64,000 bases of DNA. Source: CAYNVS01 sp964400725 (GTDB lineage: Bacteria > Myxococcota_A > SURF-8 > CAYNVS01). The position numbers were made by a program, and so were the translations under genes. Under the pieces are notes generated by a model. The model was not told where the DNA came from. It did not search any database and worked only from the letters and a program-made list of their open reading frames with translations. Numbering within the stretch: position 1 is the stretch's first letter; every line of letters starts with the position of its first letter. Below are positions 8,611 through 17,950 of this stretch, piece after piece. The DNA is taken from positions 35,513 to 99,512 of the forward strand of contig CAYNVS010000010.1 in NCBI GenBank assembly GCA_964400725.1. Direction: 5' to 3'.

Positions 8611-10848
8611 ATGAACGCTCAAACCAACGCGGATAACTTGCGGTCGTCGAGCAGAGGCGGCTTTGAGGCGGCTGAGCTTATTCCCATTATATTGGCCGGA
8701 ATAGTCGCAGGGCTTATAACCGTAATAATGTCGGTTTCGTTTGCGACTCTCATTTTCGCGGATCCGGCGCTTTCGAGTTTTATTCCGCAGGCGGTCGCGC
8801 TCGCTCTTTTGAGCGCGGCGGTTATCGCCTTTATAGTGTCGCAGTTTAGTTCTTATCCGTGCACGCTCGCCTTTCCGCAGGACAAAATCGCGCCCTTGCT
8901 CGCCCTGCTGAGCGCGGCGATTGCGGCGGAAATGCCCGGTATGGCCGGAACGCCTCGGTTGTATTATACTGTAATAGCCGCGCTGGCGATAAGCGCGCTC
9001 GCGGTGGGGATATTTTTATTCGCCCTCGGATTTTTCAAGCTCGGCGCGCTCATCCGATTCATTCCCTATCCGGTCATCGGGGGTTTTTTAGCGGGAACCG
9101 GCTTTTTGCTCGTGAAGGGCGCCGTCGGCGTTATGACCGGCGCGAAGCCCGCCTACGCGACTCTGGGAGCCTTATTCGAGCCCGCGACGCTTGTAAAGTG
9201 GGCGGGGGGCGCGGTTTTCGCGGTCGCGCTGCTGCTCGTCTCTCGTAAAATAAAGCATATCCTAGTTATGCCCGTCGCCATTGCGGCTGGAGCCGCGGCG
9301 TTCTACGCTATGCTTTTCGCGAAAGGAATTTCAATCGAGCAGGCGCAGCAAATGGGCTTTCTGCCGGGCGCGACGCCTTCGGGCGCGGGGCTTAAATTCG
9401 AGACGATTGCGGCGCTGCAAAACGCTGACTTCGGCGTCGTCTTAGCGAGGGCGGGCGGAATAGCCACCATTCTTATCATAAGCGCGGTAGGCGTGCTGCT
9501 TAACGCAAGCGGGCTGGAACTCGCCGCTAAATACGACATGGACCTGAACCGCGAGCTGAAGGTGGCCGGAGCTACGAACGTTATCATGGGCGGCATTTCC
9601 GGCTTGATAGGCTTCCACGCGCTCTCCCTTTCAAGCCTCATTTTAAAAATGGGAGTGCGCAGCCGCATCGTCGGTTTTATCTCCGCAGGTATGTGCGCCG
9701 CAATGCTCTTCGCGGGAACGGGGCTTTTAATGTATTTCCCAAAAGCGCTGCTGGGCGGTCTGCTTTTCTACCTCGGCCTTTCTTTCCTGACAGAGTGGCT
9801 TTACGACGGCTTCCGCAAGCTCACGCGCTCGGACTGGATAATCATCGTAATAATTCTGCTAGTTGTGGGAGGCGTCGGCTATCTAGAAGGCGTTGCGGTG
9901 GGCATTTTTATGTGCGCGGCGATGTTTTTAGTTAATTACAGCCGCGTAAAAGTAATAAAACACGAACTTTCCGCCCGCTTTCACCGCAGCAACGTCGATA
10001 GGCCGCGCGAGCATCGTCATTACTTACAGGAACACGGCCGCAAGGTCTGCGCTCTCAAACTTCAGGGCTTCGTCTTTTTCGGCACGGCCAACACTTTATT
10101 GGAGCACGTCCGCGCTCGCGCCGTCGATCCGGAGTGGCCGAACCTAAGCATTTTCATCCTCGATTTCAGTCAGGTTACGGGCATCGACTCTTCCAGCGTC
10201 ATTAGCTTCGTAAAGATGACGCAGTTCTGCGAAAAAAGAGGGATGACGCTTGCGCTGACGAGCATGTCGCCTAAAGTTAAAAACCTGCTGATGAAAGAAT
10301 TCGCGCCGATTATGGGTAAGACGGTGATAGAGTTCGACGACCTCGACCACGCGCTCGAATGGGCAGAAGACAGAATTTTAGCCGAGGCTGGGCTTATCGA
10401 ACCGGGCGCGCCGCCTAAAGCGGCTCCGGTTTCATCCATCATGCCCAACGACGCAGAGATCGAGACGTTGAAAAAATATTTAAAGCGAAGCGAAATAGAG
10501 GCGGGCGAGACGCTCTTTAAAATGGGCGACCCATCGGACAGCCTTTACATTATAGAGTCCGGGCGGCTTATCGTGCAAATGCCCGCGCCCGACGGCCACG
10601 AAGTCAGGCTGCGCGCGCTTTCGGGCGGCAGCGTGGTGGGCGAGATGGGGTTATACATGCGCAAAGCGAGAACCGCTACCGTAGTGGCCGAGACGAAATG
10701 CGTCGTTTACGCGCTTTCCAGAGACTCGCTGGATAAAATGGAGAGCGAGAATCCCGCGGCCTCCTCGGACTTCCATCAATTCATGGTTCACCTCATGGCC
10801 GAGCGTTTGGCGAACGCCAACAAGGCGGTTAAGAACCTTTTGGAATAA
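8611..10848 (+). CDS. SulP-family anion transporter fused to STAS and cyclic-nucleotide-binding domains
   Basis: A 745-residue inner-membrane SLC26/SulP transporter (sulfate, bicarbonate or another anion). The membrane domain covers about residues 20-455, with the SulP-type FIPYPVIGGFLAGTG stretch. A cytoplasmic STAS domain (about 475-575) contains LDFSQVTGIDSSSV, close to the anti-sigma-factor antagonist signature. The last 120 residues (about 610-735) form a cyclic-nucleotide-binding domain, with GDPSDSLYIIESGRL and GEMGLYMRKARTATV, the latter being the phosphate-binding cassette with its conserved arginine. This suggests transport gated by cAMP or cGMP. The start follows GGAGGG. The fusion is a known but uncommon architecture. 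Which anion it carries cannot be read from the sequence. Confidence 0.9.
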   Translation: MNAQTNADNLRSSSRGGFEAAELIPIILAGIVAGLITVIMSVSFATLIFADPALSSFIPQAVALALLSAAVIAFIVSQFSSYPCTLAFPQDKIAPLLALLSAAIAAEMPGMAGTPRLYYTVIAALAISALAVGIFLFALGFFKLGALIRFIPYPVIGGFLAGTGFLLVKGAVGVMTGAKPAYATLGALFEPATLVKWAGGAVFAVALLLVSRKIKHILVMPVAIAAGAAAFYAMLFAKGISIEQAQQMGFLPGATPSGAGLKFETIAALQNADFGVVLARAGGIATILIISAVGVLLNASGLELAAKYDMDLNRELKVAGATNVIMGGISGLIGFHALSLSSLILKMGVRSRIVGFISAGMCAAMLFAGTGLLMYFPKALLGGLLFYLGLSFLTEWLYDGFRKLTRSDWIIIVIILLVVGGVGYLEGVAVGIFMCAAMFLVNYSRVKVIKHELSARFHRSNVDRPREHRHYLQEHGRKVCALKLQGFVFFGTANTLLEHVRARAVDPEWPNLSIFILDFSQVTGIDSSSVISFVKMTQFCEKRGMTLALTSMSPKVKNLLMKEFAPIMGKTVIEFDDLDHALEWAEDRILAEAGLIEPGAPPKAAPVSSIMPNDAEIETLKKYLKRSEIEAGETLFKMGDPSDSLYIIESGRLIVQMPAPDGHEVRLRALSGGSVVGEMGLYMRKARTATVVAETKCVVYALSRDSLDKMESENPAASSDFHQFMVHLMAERLANANKAVKNLLE

Positions 10849-10887
10849 CTCGCGCTTTTTTGAGCGGGGGCTTTTGCAAAAACTTTT

Positions 10888-10915
10888 TTGTAATTGCAAA
10901 GCGAAACGATATATT
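10888..10915 (+). promoter_or_regulatory. Possible sigma70-like promoter of the metalloprotease gene
   Basis: TTGTAA at 10888-10893 and TATATT at 10910-10915 are separated by 16 bp, about 50 nt before the start codon at 10965, in an AT-rich gap of 116 bp. Confidence 0.4.
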
Positions 10916-10964
10916 TTAGTTTTAATTATAATTCGCCGTTTGCATTTACGCTCGGAGCCTTAAA

Positions 10965-12587
10965 ATGATTTTAAAAATTCTCAAATCGAGAGCGATTGCG
11001 CTCGCGCTGGCCGCCGCAATTATAACTTTTTCCGCGGGCGCGCTCGCGTACGACGCGGGAGACGTGGCGGTAATAGAAGATACGGAAGGAAAAATAATCC
11101 CGCTTAACGAAGGCGGAATGTGCCCCAACATGCTTTTCGGAAACGGCCTGTGCCCCAACGAGGCCGCAAAGGCGTTTTATAAAGACCGCGGCGACAATTA
11201 CGACGTTCTGATTTTTTTTACAAATTATCCGTTGAACATGATTTTAAACAATAAAATGGGTTTTCCGGTTCAAAGCCCGTACAAGGGCATCGGCCTTGAC
11301 GGAAACGGCCCTTCGCCGTTCAACCCCTCGCAGTTCGGCAGCGCGGGAAGGCTTTTACAGTGCGTTAAAATGGGCGGCCTCAACGACATGCCGAACGACC
11401 CTTACGGCATTTATAACGCGCCGTTCATCGCCGGAATAGAGCTTGTCGCGCACGAAATCGGACATCACTGGCTGGCGTGGATTACCATCGACTTAGGCGA
11501 CGGCAAAGGAAAGCTCGACGTTCTGCGCGGCTACTCTGACACGAGCGCAAACGGCCATTGGTCGAGCTGGTTCAACACGCAGATGGACGCGGACGCGGGC
11601 GACGCTTCCGGCGGCTCCGTCATGTACGGCGGCATGATTACCGACTTGGGGAACAACGCCTACAAAGACATAGCCGGTAAGCGCAAATACACGCCGCTGG
11701 ACCAATATTTGATGGGACTGCGCAAGGCGGCGGACGTGCCGGCGATGTGGTACGTGGACGTTGACGGATCCGGACACGGCAACCCCGCCATGCCTTGGTC
11801 TCCCGGCAGCGTTACCGAGCTGACGGGAAAGCGCGTCGATTTTACGATACAGGACGTAATCCGCGCCAACGGCCCGCGCGTTCCGGAGCTTTCAAAGTGC
11901 CACCTTAAAGTCGCGTTCGCGCTTGTTTACCCAACGGCTCTTCCGCCGACCGACGCCGATATAGCGAAAGTCAACGCCTACCGAATGGCGCTTGAAGCGT
12001 GGTGGCAGCCGGGAACGGATTATTTGGGCAGCGTGGACACGAGGCTTGACGGATGCGGGCAGGGAACCAAGAACTGCCCCGGCGAAAAATCTCCGCAGTG
12101 CGGAGCGCCGCCCGACGGCGACGCCGATTCGTTCTCGGAAGCCGCGGACGAGACGGAGCAGAGCGAGCCGGAGCCGTATTGCACGCCCGGAGCCAAGAGC
12201 TGCGAAAACGGCAGGCTTCTTCAGTGCGACGAGGCCGGTCAGAACATTTTTATAGCCGAAGACTGCGACCTTAACGGCGGAATATGCCAATATAGCCAGT
12301 GCGTTTACGCCTCCGACGGAGACGACGAGACGGAGGACGACCGGACGCAGGGCGACGACGAGGTTTCAACCGAAACCGACGCCGCGCTTGAAGGATTGGA
12401 TAAAGACGCCGGCACGGATAAAAGCGACGCGGACGCATCCGCGGACGGCGCGTTTGAAAAGGAAACTGGCAAACCGGGAAGCAAGGAGAGCTGCGCCGCG
12501 GGAGCCGGAAGCGCCTTCTGCGCCGCCGCGGCGGTTATGGCTTTTCTGCGCCGCCGCGGTTTGCGCCCAAAAGACTACAGGCCTTAA
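10965..12587 (+). CDS. Secreted HExxH metalloprotease-like protein with a MYXO-CTERM-like tail
   Basis: A 540-residue exported protein. A signal peptide ends near GALA (residue 28). Residues 30-370 form a compact domain with HEIGHH at 163-168, the zincin zinc-binding and catalytic motif; I cannot identify the third zinc ligand with certainty. Residues 370-500 are a low-complexity Asp/Glu-rich linker with a cysteine pair region (CTPGAKSCENG) resembling the lipoprotein linkers elsewhere in the window. The last 39 residues contain a cysteine (about 509), a short Ala-rich hydrophobic segment and a cluster RRR: this is the layout of a MYXO-CTERM sorting signal. It would be anchored, cleaved and lipid-modified at the envelope. 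The start has GGAG upstream. The peptidase substrate is unknown. Confidence 0.8.
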   Translation: MILKILKSRAIALALAAAIITFSAGALAYDAGDVAVIEDTEGKIIPLNEGGMCPNMLFGNGLCPNEAAKAFYKDRGDNYDVLIFFTNYPLNMILNNKMGFPVQSPYKGIGLDGNGPSPFNPSQFGSAGRLLQCVKMGGLNDMPNDPYGIYNAPFIAGIELVAHEIGHHWLAWITIDLGDGKGKLDVLRGYSDTSANGHWSSWFNTQMDADAGDASGGSVMYGGMITDLGNNAYKDIAGKRKYTPLDQYLMGLRKAADVPAMWYVDVDGSGHGNPAMPWSPGSVTELTGKRVDFTIQDVIRANGPRVPELSKCHLKVAFALVYPTALPPTDADIAKVNAYRMALEAWWQPGTDYLGSVDTRLDGCGQGTKNCPGEKSPQCGAPPDGDADSFSEAADETEQSEPEPYCTPGAKSCENGRLLQCDEAGQNIFIAEDCDLNGGICQYSQCVYASDGDDETEDDRTQGDDEVSTETDAALEGLDKDAGTDKSDADASADGAFEKETGKPGSKESCAAGAGSAFCAAAAVMAFLRRRGLRPKDYRP

Positions 12588-12618
12588 AAGGCCGCTCATC
12601 CTGAATTGCGGAGACGGC

Positions 12619-13614
12619 ATGAAACTGGACAAGCAAGCCTATCTTGCGCTTGAGCGTTCGGGGCGCGTTAAGGCGCTCGCCAAATTCGTTCAGGCGTTCG
12701 CAAAAATATCGCTGCCAATTGTCGCGGCGAATAAAAAAGAAATCGCCTCGATAAAAGTAAAACCCGAAGAGGAATTTTACGTCGAGACGAACGGAATAAG
12801 ACTTCAAGCGTTCAGGTGGAAGGCTCAAACAAGCGAGCCTAAGGCTCCGCTGCTGCTGCTGCACGGAGTCAACGGAATGGCCCTTACGTGGGCTCGGCTG
12901 GCTTCCCTTTTAAGCGCGGAACGGGACGTCGCGGCCGTTTCGCTGCGCGGGCACGGAGCGTCCGACAGTCCGGCGACCGGTTACCGTCTCGACGACACGA
13001 CCGCCGACTTGCGCGGATTCGCAACCGCGGTCTTCGACCGAAAGGTCGTTCTTATGGGCGAGTCGTGGGGCGGCAAAGTCGCGGAGCATCTCGCCGCGAC
13101 CCATCCGGAGCTCTTTGAGGCGTTGATATTGGCCGACGCGGTTCTTCCTAAAGGACTCGACTCAATCGTATCGGCGATGCCGGCCTTAAGCGCGGGCGCG
13201 CTGCGTCAAGAGCGCGAAATCTTCAAATCGCGCAAGGCGATGGAGAAGAAACTCGCGGACGTAACGTATTTGCCGTTAAAAGACGAATTGGACATGCGAG
13301 CATGGACCGGCCGCTTTCACGAGACGGAGGACAATAGCTGGGTTCCAAACCTCTGCGACGAGGCGCACGCCGAGTTAATATGCGAGGCCGTGAACGCGGA
13401 CATAGAAGAGCTGTTCAAAGGGCTGCCGCTTGCGGCGCTGTTCATCATCCCAACGTTCAGCATTACCTTTTCAAGAAAAGAAATTGCGCGCCTGCAAAGC
13501 CTCGTTCCGAACTTGAAAATTGAAAAGATACGCGGCGACCACCAATTCTGCTGCTCCAACCCGCTTGGCGCCGAAAGAATAGTTTCGGCGTTTCTAAAGG
13601 AAATAGGAGTCTAG
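12619..13614 (+). CDS. Alpha/beta-fold hydrolase
   Basis: A 331-residue soluble alpha/beta hydrolase. After an N-terminal helical stretch of about 70 residues, the core shows the oxyanion loop LLLLHGVNG, the nucleophile elbow GESWGG and, near the C-terminus, the probable catalytic histidine in RGDHQF. The start at 12619 is chosen because GGAG lies 5 nt upstream and the earlier in-frame codons overlap the metalloprotease gene in antiphase. It begins 31 nt after the metalloprotease stop and is followed by an AhpD-like gene, so the three may be cotranscribed. The substrate is unknown; the family includes esterases, C-C hydrolases and haloperoxidases. Confidence 0.85.
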   Translation: MKLDKQAYLALERSGRVKALAKFVQAFAKISLPIVAANKKEIASIKVKPEEEFYVETNGIRLQAFRWKAQTSEPKAPLLLLHGVNGMALTWARLASLLSAERDVAAVSLRGHGASDSPATGYRLDDTTADLRGFATAVFDRKVVLMGESWGGKVAEHLAATHPELFEALILADAVLPKGLDSIVSAMPALSAGALRQEREIFKSRKAMEKKLADVTYLPLKDELDMRAWTGRFHETEDNSWVPNLCDEAHAELICEAVNADIEELFKGLPLAALFIIPTFSITFSRKEIARLQSLVPNLKIEKIRGDHQFCCSNPLGAERIVSAFLKEIGV

Positions 13615-13647
13615 CGATCGCGCCGCCTCTCTTGAAAGGAAAGCGCC

Positions 13648-14046
13648 GTGAAAAGCAAATCCAAATCTGAAAACCGCGAGCCGGACAAGGTCGAACGCTT
13701 TAAAGAGGAGCGCGAGCGCCTCAACGAGCTTGTAATGTTTTACGCCAACCGCGATATAAAGCGGTATTACGCTCTCGACGGCGCGAGCTACCGGGCGGGC
13801 GCAATCGACGCGAAGACTAAGGAGCTTATGGGGCTTGTCGCGAGCTTGGCGCTGCGCTGCGACGACTGCGTAACTTATCACGTAAACCGCGCTTTCGAGG
13901 AAGGCGCGTCGGACGCGGAGATAATAGAAACGCTGCAAATCGGCCTTGTCGTTGGCGGATCGATTACGATACCGCACCTGCGGCGCGCCATTGAAACGTG
14001 GGACGTTCTTAAGTCGAGAAAAGAAACCGACGAATCGGGCCGATAA
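13648..14046 (+). CDS. Carboxymuconolactone decarboxylase/AhpD-family protein
   Basis: A 132-residue protein of the AhpD-like superfamily of small all-helical proteins. The redox-type signature CDDCVTYH (CxxC followed by His) is present, which in AhpD relatives acts as a thiol-disulfide or alkylhydroperoxidase centre, and which here argues against a true decarboxylase. The start is GTG at 13648 behind AAAGGA. It lies 33 nt after the alpha/beta hydrolase on the same strand and is probably in its operon. Nothing in the sequence gives the physiological electron partner. Confidence 0.8.
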   Translation: MKSKSKSENREPDKVERFKEERERLNELVMFYANRDIKRYYALDGASYRAGAIDAKTKELMGLVASLALRCDDCVTYHVNRAFEEGASDAEIIETLQIGLVVGGSITIPHLRRAIETWDVLKSRKETDESGR

Positions 14047-14080
14047 GAGAAAACGAACGCGCCGGAAATTAATTCCAAAT

Positions 14081-14110
14081 AAAAAACCCATCCTTCCGAA
14101 GAAGGATGGG
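14081..14110 (-). terminator. Intrinsic terminator of the beta-propeller lipoprotein gene
   Basis: A perfect 10-bp stem (14087-14096 with 14101-14110). Read on the minus strand the loop is the extra-stable TTCG tetraloop and six T residues follow (14086-14081). It lies 55 nt beyond the stop of the minus-strand gene at 14165. Confidence 0.85.
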
Positions 14111-14164
14111 CCGCTTTGGGGGGCAGGAAAGGAAGAACTTGAGAAAAGCCCCGCGGAGTCAAAT

Positions 14165-17100
14165 TTATTGAGCGAGATTCACCCTCGCAATGGTCTCCCA
14201 TCCTCTCGCTATAAACAACTCGTCGCCGATTTTTACCGCTTTATTTCCGGCGCCGTAGTAGTAGTAGTCGCCCGCGTAGCCGCTGGTTTCGGGCAGGTTA
14301 ATCTGTCGCATCCCGCCTTTGGCGTCAACGTAATACAGATTGTCGGGATAGCTGTAATAGTTCCAATAGTAGCCGTTATACTGCGTGGTGCGGACGATCA
14401 GGCCTCCGCCTTCGACCAGCGAGGCCTGATAACCGTTAGGCAGCGTCTTGCTAGCTATGAGGTCTCCCGTCTTGGGATCGTAAACGTCCACAGTGGAGCT
14501 GTACTCGTAAGTGTAGCTGTCGTAATATCCGCAGGCGTTCTGTTTGGAGCGCTTGCCAACAACCGTGTAGGAGAAGACGTAAATCGCCTCGGTTTCCATG
14601 TAATATGAACTGCGCGTATCCTGATACATTATTTCGTAAGTCGTATCGGAGGTTTCGCCCGCGCCGACCGCGTCTTCGTAATAACGGCCGCCGTAGTAGT
14701 CGCTGTAGTAGTTCTTCAGCGGAATGCGCTTAATAAGCGCGACTTTGTTTTCGCCGGGCTTCTTCTTCAGAATGCACAAACTAGCGTCGTAGTTCCAATA
14801 ATACTGGTCGTCGCTTCCGGGATCGAGCCACTGCCGGTCGAAGGAATAGAACATTTCGCCGTCGGCGGAGACGTCGGTAAGCTGACCGGGAATGTTAATC
14901 CGTTCTTTCTTCTCCGGCGCCGCCGCGTTCGTCAAATCGAACGCCTGAGCGTAGCACTTCATCACTTCGCGGCCGTGAACGTCGTAACCTATCGAAACGC
15001 AGTCGGTAAGCCATAAGTTGTTTCCCTGCGTTACCAGCGGTTTCGCGCTGCTTCCGTAATACCAATAGAAGTCCTCGTAAGACTTGGCGTTGACGTCCAG
15101 TTTAACGGGAGCAAACTCCGTCTTCGTCGGGTCCGAGACGTCATAAATGTAAACGTTGTTGGTTTGGAAGGATTGATACGAACAGTTTGATGTTTCGGAA
15201 CCGTAATCGTCGTAGCACAGCCCTTCGTAGCTATAAAGATAATTTCCGGTTATCGGATCGACGCAGTTCTCGAAGTAGCCGACGCCTTTTACCAAGCATC
15301 CCCAATGATACTGAGACAACATCATCGCCAAACTGGAATTGGGCGTTATCTCCGCGGCGCGCCACCAAGTAGAATAATAGTAATAGTTCTGGTTGTTTTC
15401 ATAGGGAAAGAGCAGTTTGCCTCCTCCCAGATATTCCGGATTTTCGCCGTTTTTAAACTTGAACTGATGAACCCTGCCGTAATTCTGGTAATTCCAATTT
15501 CCTGATTCGTCGTACGAGCCGTAACTGTAAGTAAGGAAGTAACCCTTGTCTTCCTTAGTCATAAAGCGCGCGTCGGAGCCGTAATAATTTACGTTCTGCT
15601 CAAGAGCCGGAGACTCGTAAGCGAATGTTTCGAGCGACTTGCTCTGATCGTACATCGTTAGATGAAGCGCGCTGTCGTAATATGAACCGCTGGCGCCGCA
15701 CAGCTTGTCGCCGCACTTGTTAATCGCCGAAACGTTCTCGGCCACGCGCAATGTAGATAACACCTTTGGGTTGTCCCTGTCGGCGGCGTCCATTAAAATA
15801 ACTTCCATGTCTCCGATGGACGCGATGTAGTCGCCGACTACTATACCGCGCCTTATTATCCCGCGGGATTCTACGCTGCCGCGTCTTTTAAGACCGGTTT
15901 CAAGGTTGAAATCGACGATATTGAGCTTATAAACGACGCTGTACCAGTAATGCGACCACTCCTGAGTCGGTATGAGAATCATTCCTAGTTCGTCGAAGAT
16001 TTTAAAAGCCTTCCAGTCCTCGTTAGCCTCGCTTGTAGTGTAATTTCCGCCGCCGAATTCAACCGTGCTCATTTCGGTCGGGTTGGCCGGGTCGGCCACG
16101 TCGAACATCGACACCTTGGTGTTTGTTCCGCTCTGGTCGTCGTACCCGACGGTTAAAAGTTTCGTTCCGCGGATTTCAATGTGAGTGCTCCACCCGGGAA
16201 TTTCCAGCAATCCCAATTCCTTCATAGAGGTCGGGTCGGTAATATCTACGACGTGAAGCGGGTCGCGCCGCTGATAGGTAACGGCGTAAAGTCTGTTTCC
16301 TTCAAAGCGCGTGGCGTAAAGCTGCTGGCCGGTCATAACGGTGAACTCGCCGATTTTAAGTATGTTATTAGGGTCGGCGACGCTGAACGTTTCCACTATG
16401 CTTGCGCCGTTTCCCCACCAAACGTCCTGACCGACGGCGAAAAAGACGTCGCCTCTCTCGTACATCTTCCAACGATCGTTAAGATAAACCTTGGTTTTAA
16501 ACGTTCCTTTTGCTTGAATGTACCCCTTGGCGTCGCTGATGTCGAGATAGTTCACGTTGAAACCGTTTCTATACTCGTCGCCGTAATAGTAAGAGGGGTA
16601 ATCCGCAATGTAAATTGATTTGGCGGAAACGTAAACGCTGTAACCGTTGCCGGGAAACTGTTTCTCGTCAACCTTGAAAACGTTTTCCGGGTCTGCGACG
16701 TTCACGGATAAAACCGAAATCTGATTGGCTCCGCGCGCTTCGCTGGTTCCGCAGTAATAATAATAATACTGTTGCTGAGAGCTGACGATATAAACGACTT
16801 CGCCGACCATGCGGGAATCGACGATCGTGCCGTCCATCCGGTATGTCTGCATAACTTTAGGGTTGGCGGGATTGTCAACGTCGATAATTATGACCGAAGA
16901 GGTTGAACGGTCGCCGTAATAACCGTAACCGTAATCCAATCCGTCGTCGGTATAGCCGGTTTGGTTCACAAGAACGACCGCGCGGCCGTCTTTGAGGAAC
17001 ATCTCTTTGGGAAGACCTTTGAACGCGGCTCGGCCCACGATTTTAAGGTTGGCCGTATCGGTCATGTCGATGGCGATAAGCCCTTTATAACGGTTTAGAA

Positions 17101-17443
17101 CGTAAATCGTGCTGCCCACGACCTTATAAATGTCCGATTCCACGATTTCTCGGCCGGGGTCGCCTTGATTGTTGTCGGCATCAGTTTCGCCCGCAGCGGT
17201 TTCCGAATCCATAGCCGAATCGCTTGCCGACGGCGAATCGTAATCGCCCTGGTTGCCCGCGTTCGATTCGTTGTCGTCGTAACCGCCCTTGTCGTTGCGG
17301 TTGTTTGACGATTTTCCGGCGCTCGTAAATTCGTCCTGGCCGTTAATCGTCTGCTCATCGTAGCCTGACGAGCACCCCGCCGAAAACAGCAATGCGGTCA
17401 GCGCGGCTGCGATTAAAAATAAAAAGCATCGGTTACGCTCCAT
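14165..17443 (-). CDS. Beta-propeller lipoprotein (Beta_propel family)
   Basis: A 1092-residue exported lipoprotein. The start at 17443 is used because GGAGG lies just upstream and the signal peptide MERNRCFLFL with lipobox FSAGC (Cys24) begins there; the frame remains open further upstream but without either signal. After a low-complexity Ser/Asp/Asn linker of about 90 residues, the chain resembles the secreted beta-propeller family distantly related to WD40, with repeated blade phrases such as VVDITDPTSM, MFDVADPANPTEM and IYDVSDPTKTEF. It is very rich in Tyr and Asn, with runs like YYYYYC coded by TAT/TAC repeats. Such proteins are thought to be surface binding scaffolds; no enzyme motif is seen. 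It ends at the TTCG terminator. Confidence 0.85.
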   Translation of the reverse strand: MERNRCFLFLIAAALTALLFSAGCSSGYDEQTINGQDEFTSAGKSSNNRNDKGGYDDNESNAGNQGDYDSPSASDSAMDSETAAGETDADNNQGDPGREIVESDIYKVVGSTIYVLNRYKGLIAIDMTDTANLKIVGRAAFKGLPKEMFLKDGRAVVLVNQTGYTDDGLDYGYGYYGDRSTSSVIIIDVDNPANPKVMQTYRMDGTIVDSRMVGEVVYIVSSQQQYYYYYCGTSEARGANQISVLSVNVADPENVFKVDEKQFPGNGYSVYVSAKSIYIADYPSYYYGDEYRNGFNVNYLDISDAKGYIQAKGTFKTKVYLNDRWKMYERGDVFFAVGQDVWWGNGASIVETFSVADPNNILKIGEFTVMTGQQLYATRFEGNRLYAVTYQRRDPLHVVDITDPTSMKELGLLEIPGWSTHIEIRGTKLLTVGYDDQSGTNTKVSMFDVADPANPTEMSTVEFGGGNYTTSEANEDWKAFKIFDELGMILIPTQEWSHYWYSVVYKLNIVDFNLETGLKRRGSVESRGIIRRGIVVGDYIASIGDMEVILMDAADRDNPKVLSTLRVAENVSAINKCGDKLCGASGSYYDSALHLTMYDQSKSLETFAYESPALEQNVNYYGSDARFMTKEDKGYFLTYSYGSYDESGNWNYQNYGRVHQFKFKNGENPEYLGGGKLLFPYENNQNYYYYSTWWRAAEITPNSSLAMMLSQYHWGCLVKGVGYFENCVDPITGNYLYSYEGLCYDDYGSETSNCSYQSFQTNNVYIYDVSDPTKTEFAPVKLDVNAKSYEDFYWYYGSSAKPLVTQGNNLWLTDCVSIGYDVHGREVMKCYAQAFDLTNAAAPEKKERINIPGQLTDVSADGEMFYSFDRQWLDPGSDDQYYWNYDASLCILKKKPGENKVALIKRIPLKNYYSDYYGGRYYEDAVGAGETSDTTYEIMYQDTRSSYYMETEAIYVFSYTVVGKRSKQNACGYYDSYTYEYSSTVDVYDPKTGDLIASKTLPNGYQASLVEGGGLIVRTTQYNGYYWNYYSYPDNLYYVDAKGGMRQINLPETSGYAGDYYYYGAGNKAVKIGDELFIARGWETIARVNLAQ

Positions 17444-17863
17444 GTTCGCCTCCGGTATCAAAAATACTGCCGTGTTAGACATAAAATTAAACCTGTATTG
17501 CATAAATTTCGCTAAAATCTCAAAATCAGTTTTATATAAAGCAAAAACGGCGCCAGCATAAACCAAATCATTAACTCTTCGTATTCAATGATATTTCGCG
17601 CAAAATCGAACATCATTGCAAATTGCGTCGTTTGTAAACATTAATTTACAAGCGCTTGAGCGATATGACAATTTTACCGCTCTCACTAACATTTAATATA
17701 GCGTTTCTGAAAAAACTCCTTAAACGACGCATTGCAAACAGCTCATTGCTTGAGCTCCTCCGCTCTCCCATCTTTCGGCAAGACGGCGGAGAAAGCGACG
17801 ACCGTCATACGCGCCGTTAGGAAATTGAATTTTTTTAACGTTCAAACGCAAGACCGCAATAAG
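17444..17863. other. AT-rich divergent intergenic region
   Basis: About 420 bp between the beta-propeller gene (minus) and the promoter of the transketolase operon (plus). It holds no convincing gene. A minus-strand frame continues upstream from the lipoprotein gene to 17566 but lacks a ribosome binding site. The minus-strand promoter must lie here; I could not pick out a convincing pair of boxes. Confidence 0.5.
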
Positions 17864-17891
17864 TTGACGCCGCATGCCGCTTATTTATAAT
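17864..17891 (+). promoter_or_regulatory. Strong sigma70-like promoter of the transketolase/RuBisCO-like operon
   Basis: TTGACG at 17864-17869 and a perfect TATAAT at 17886-17891 with 16 bp between them. The predicted start near 17898 gives a 5' leader of about 53 nt before the TTG start at 17951. Confidence 0.75.
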
Positions 17892-17950
17892 AAAAAAACA
17901 TTCTTGCAGGTTAATTTTTACAATTCGCGCAGAAATTTACGGAGATAGAT

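Noticed and set aside
16751..16775. TAATAA-type triplet repeat as a phase-variable tract
   Set aside because: It codes for Tyr runs in frame on the minus strand; length changes cannot switch the gene on or off.
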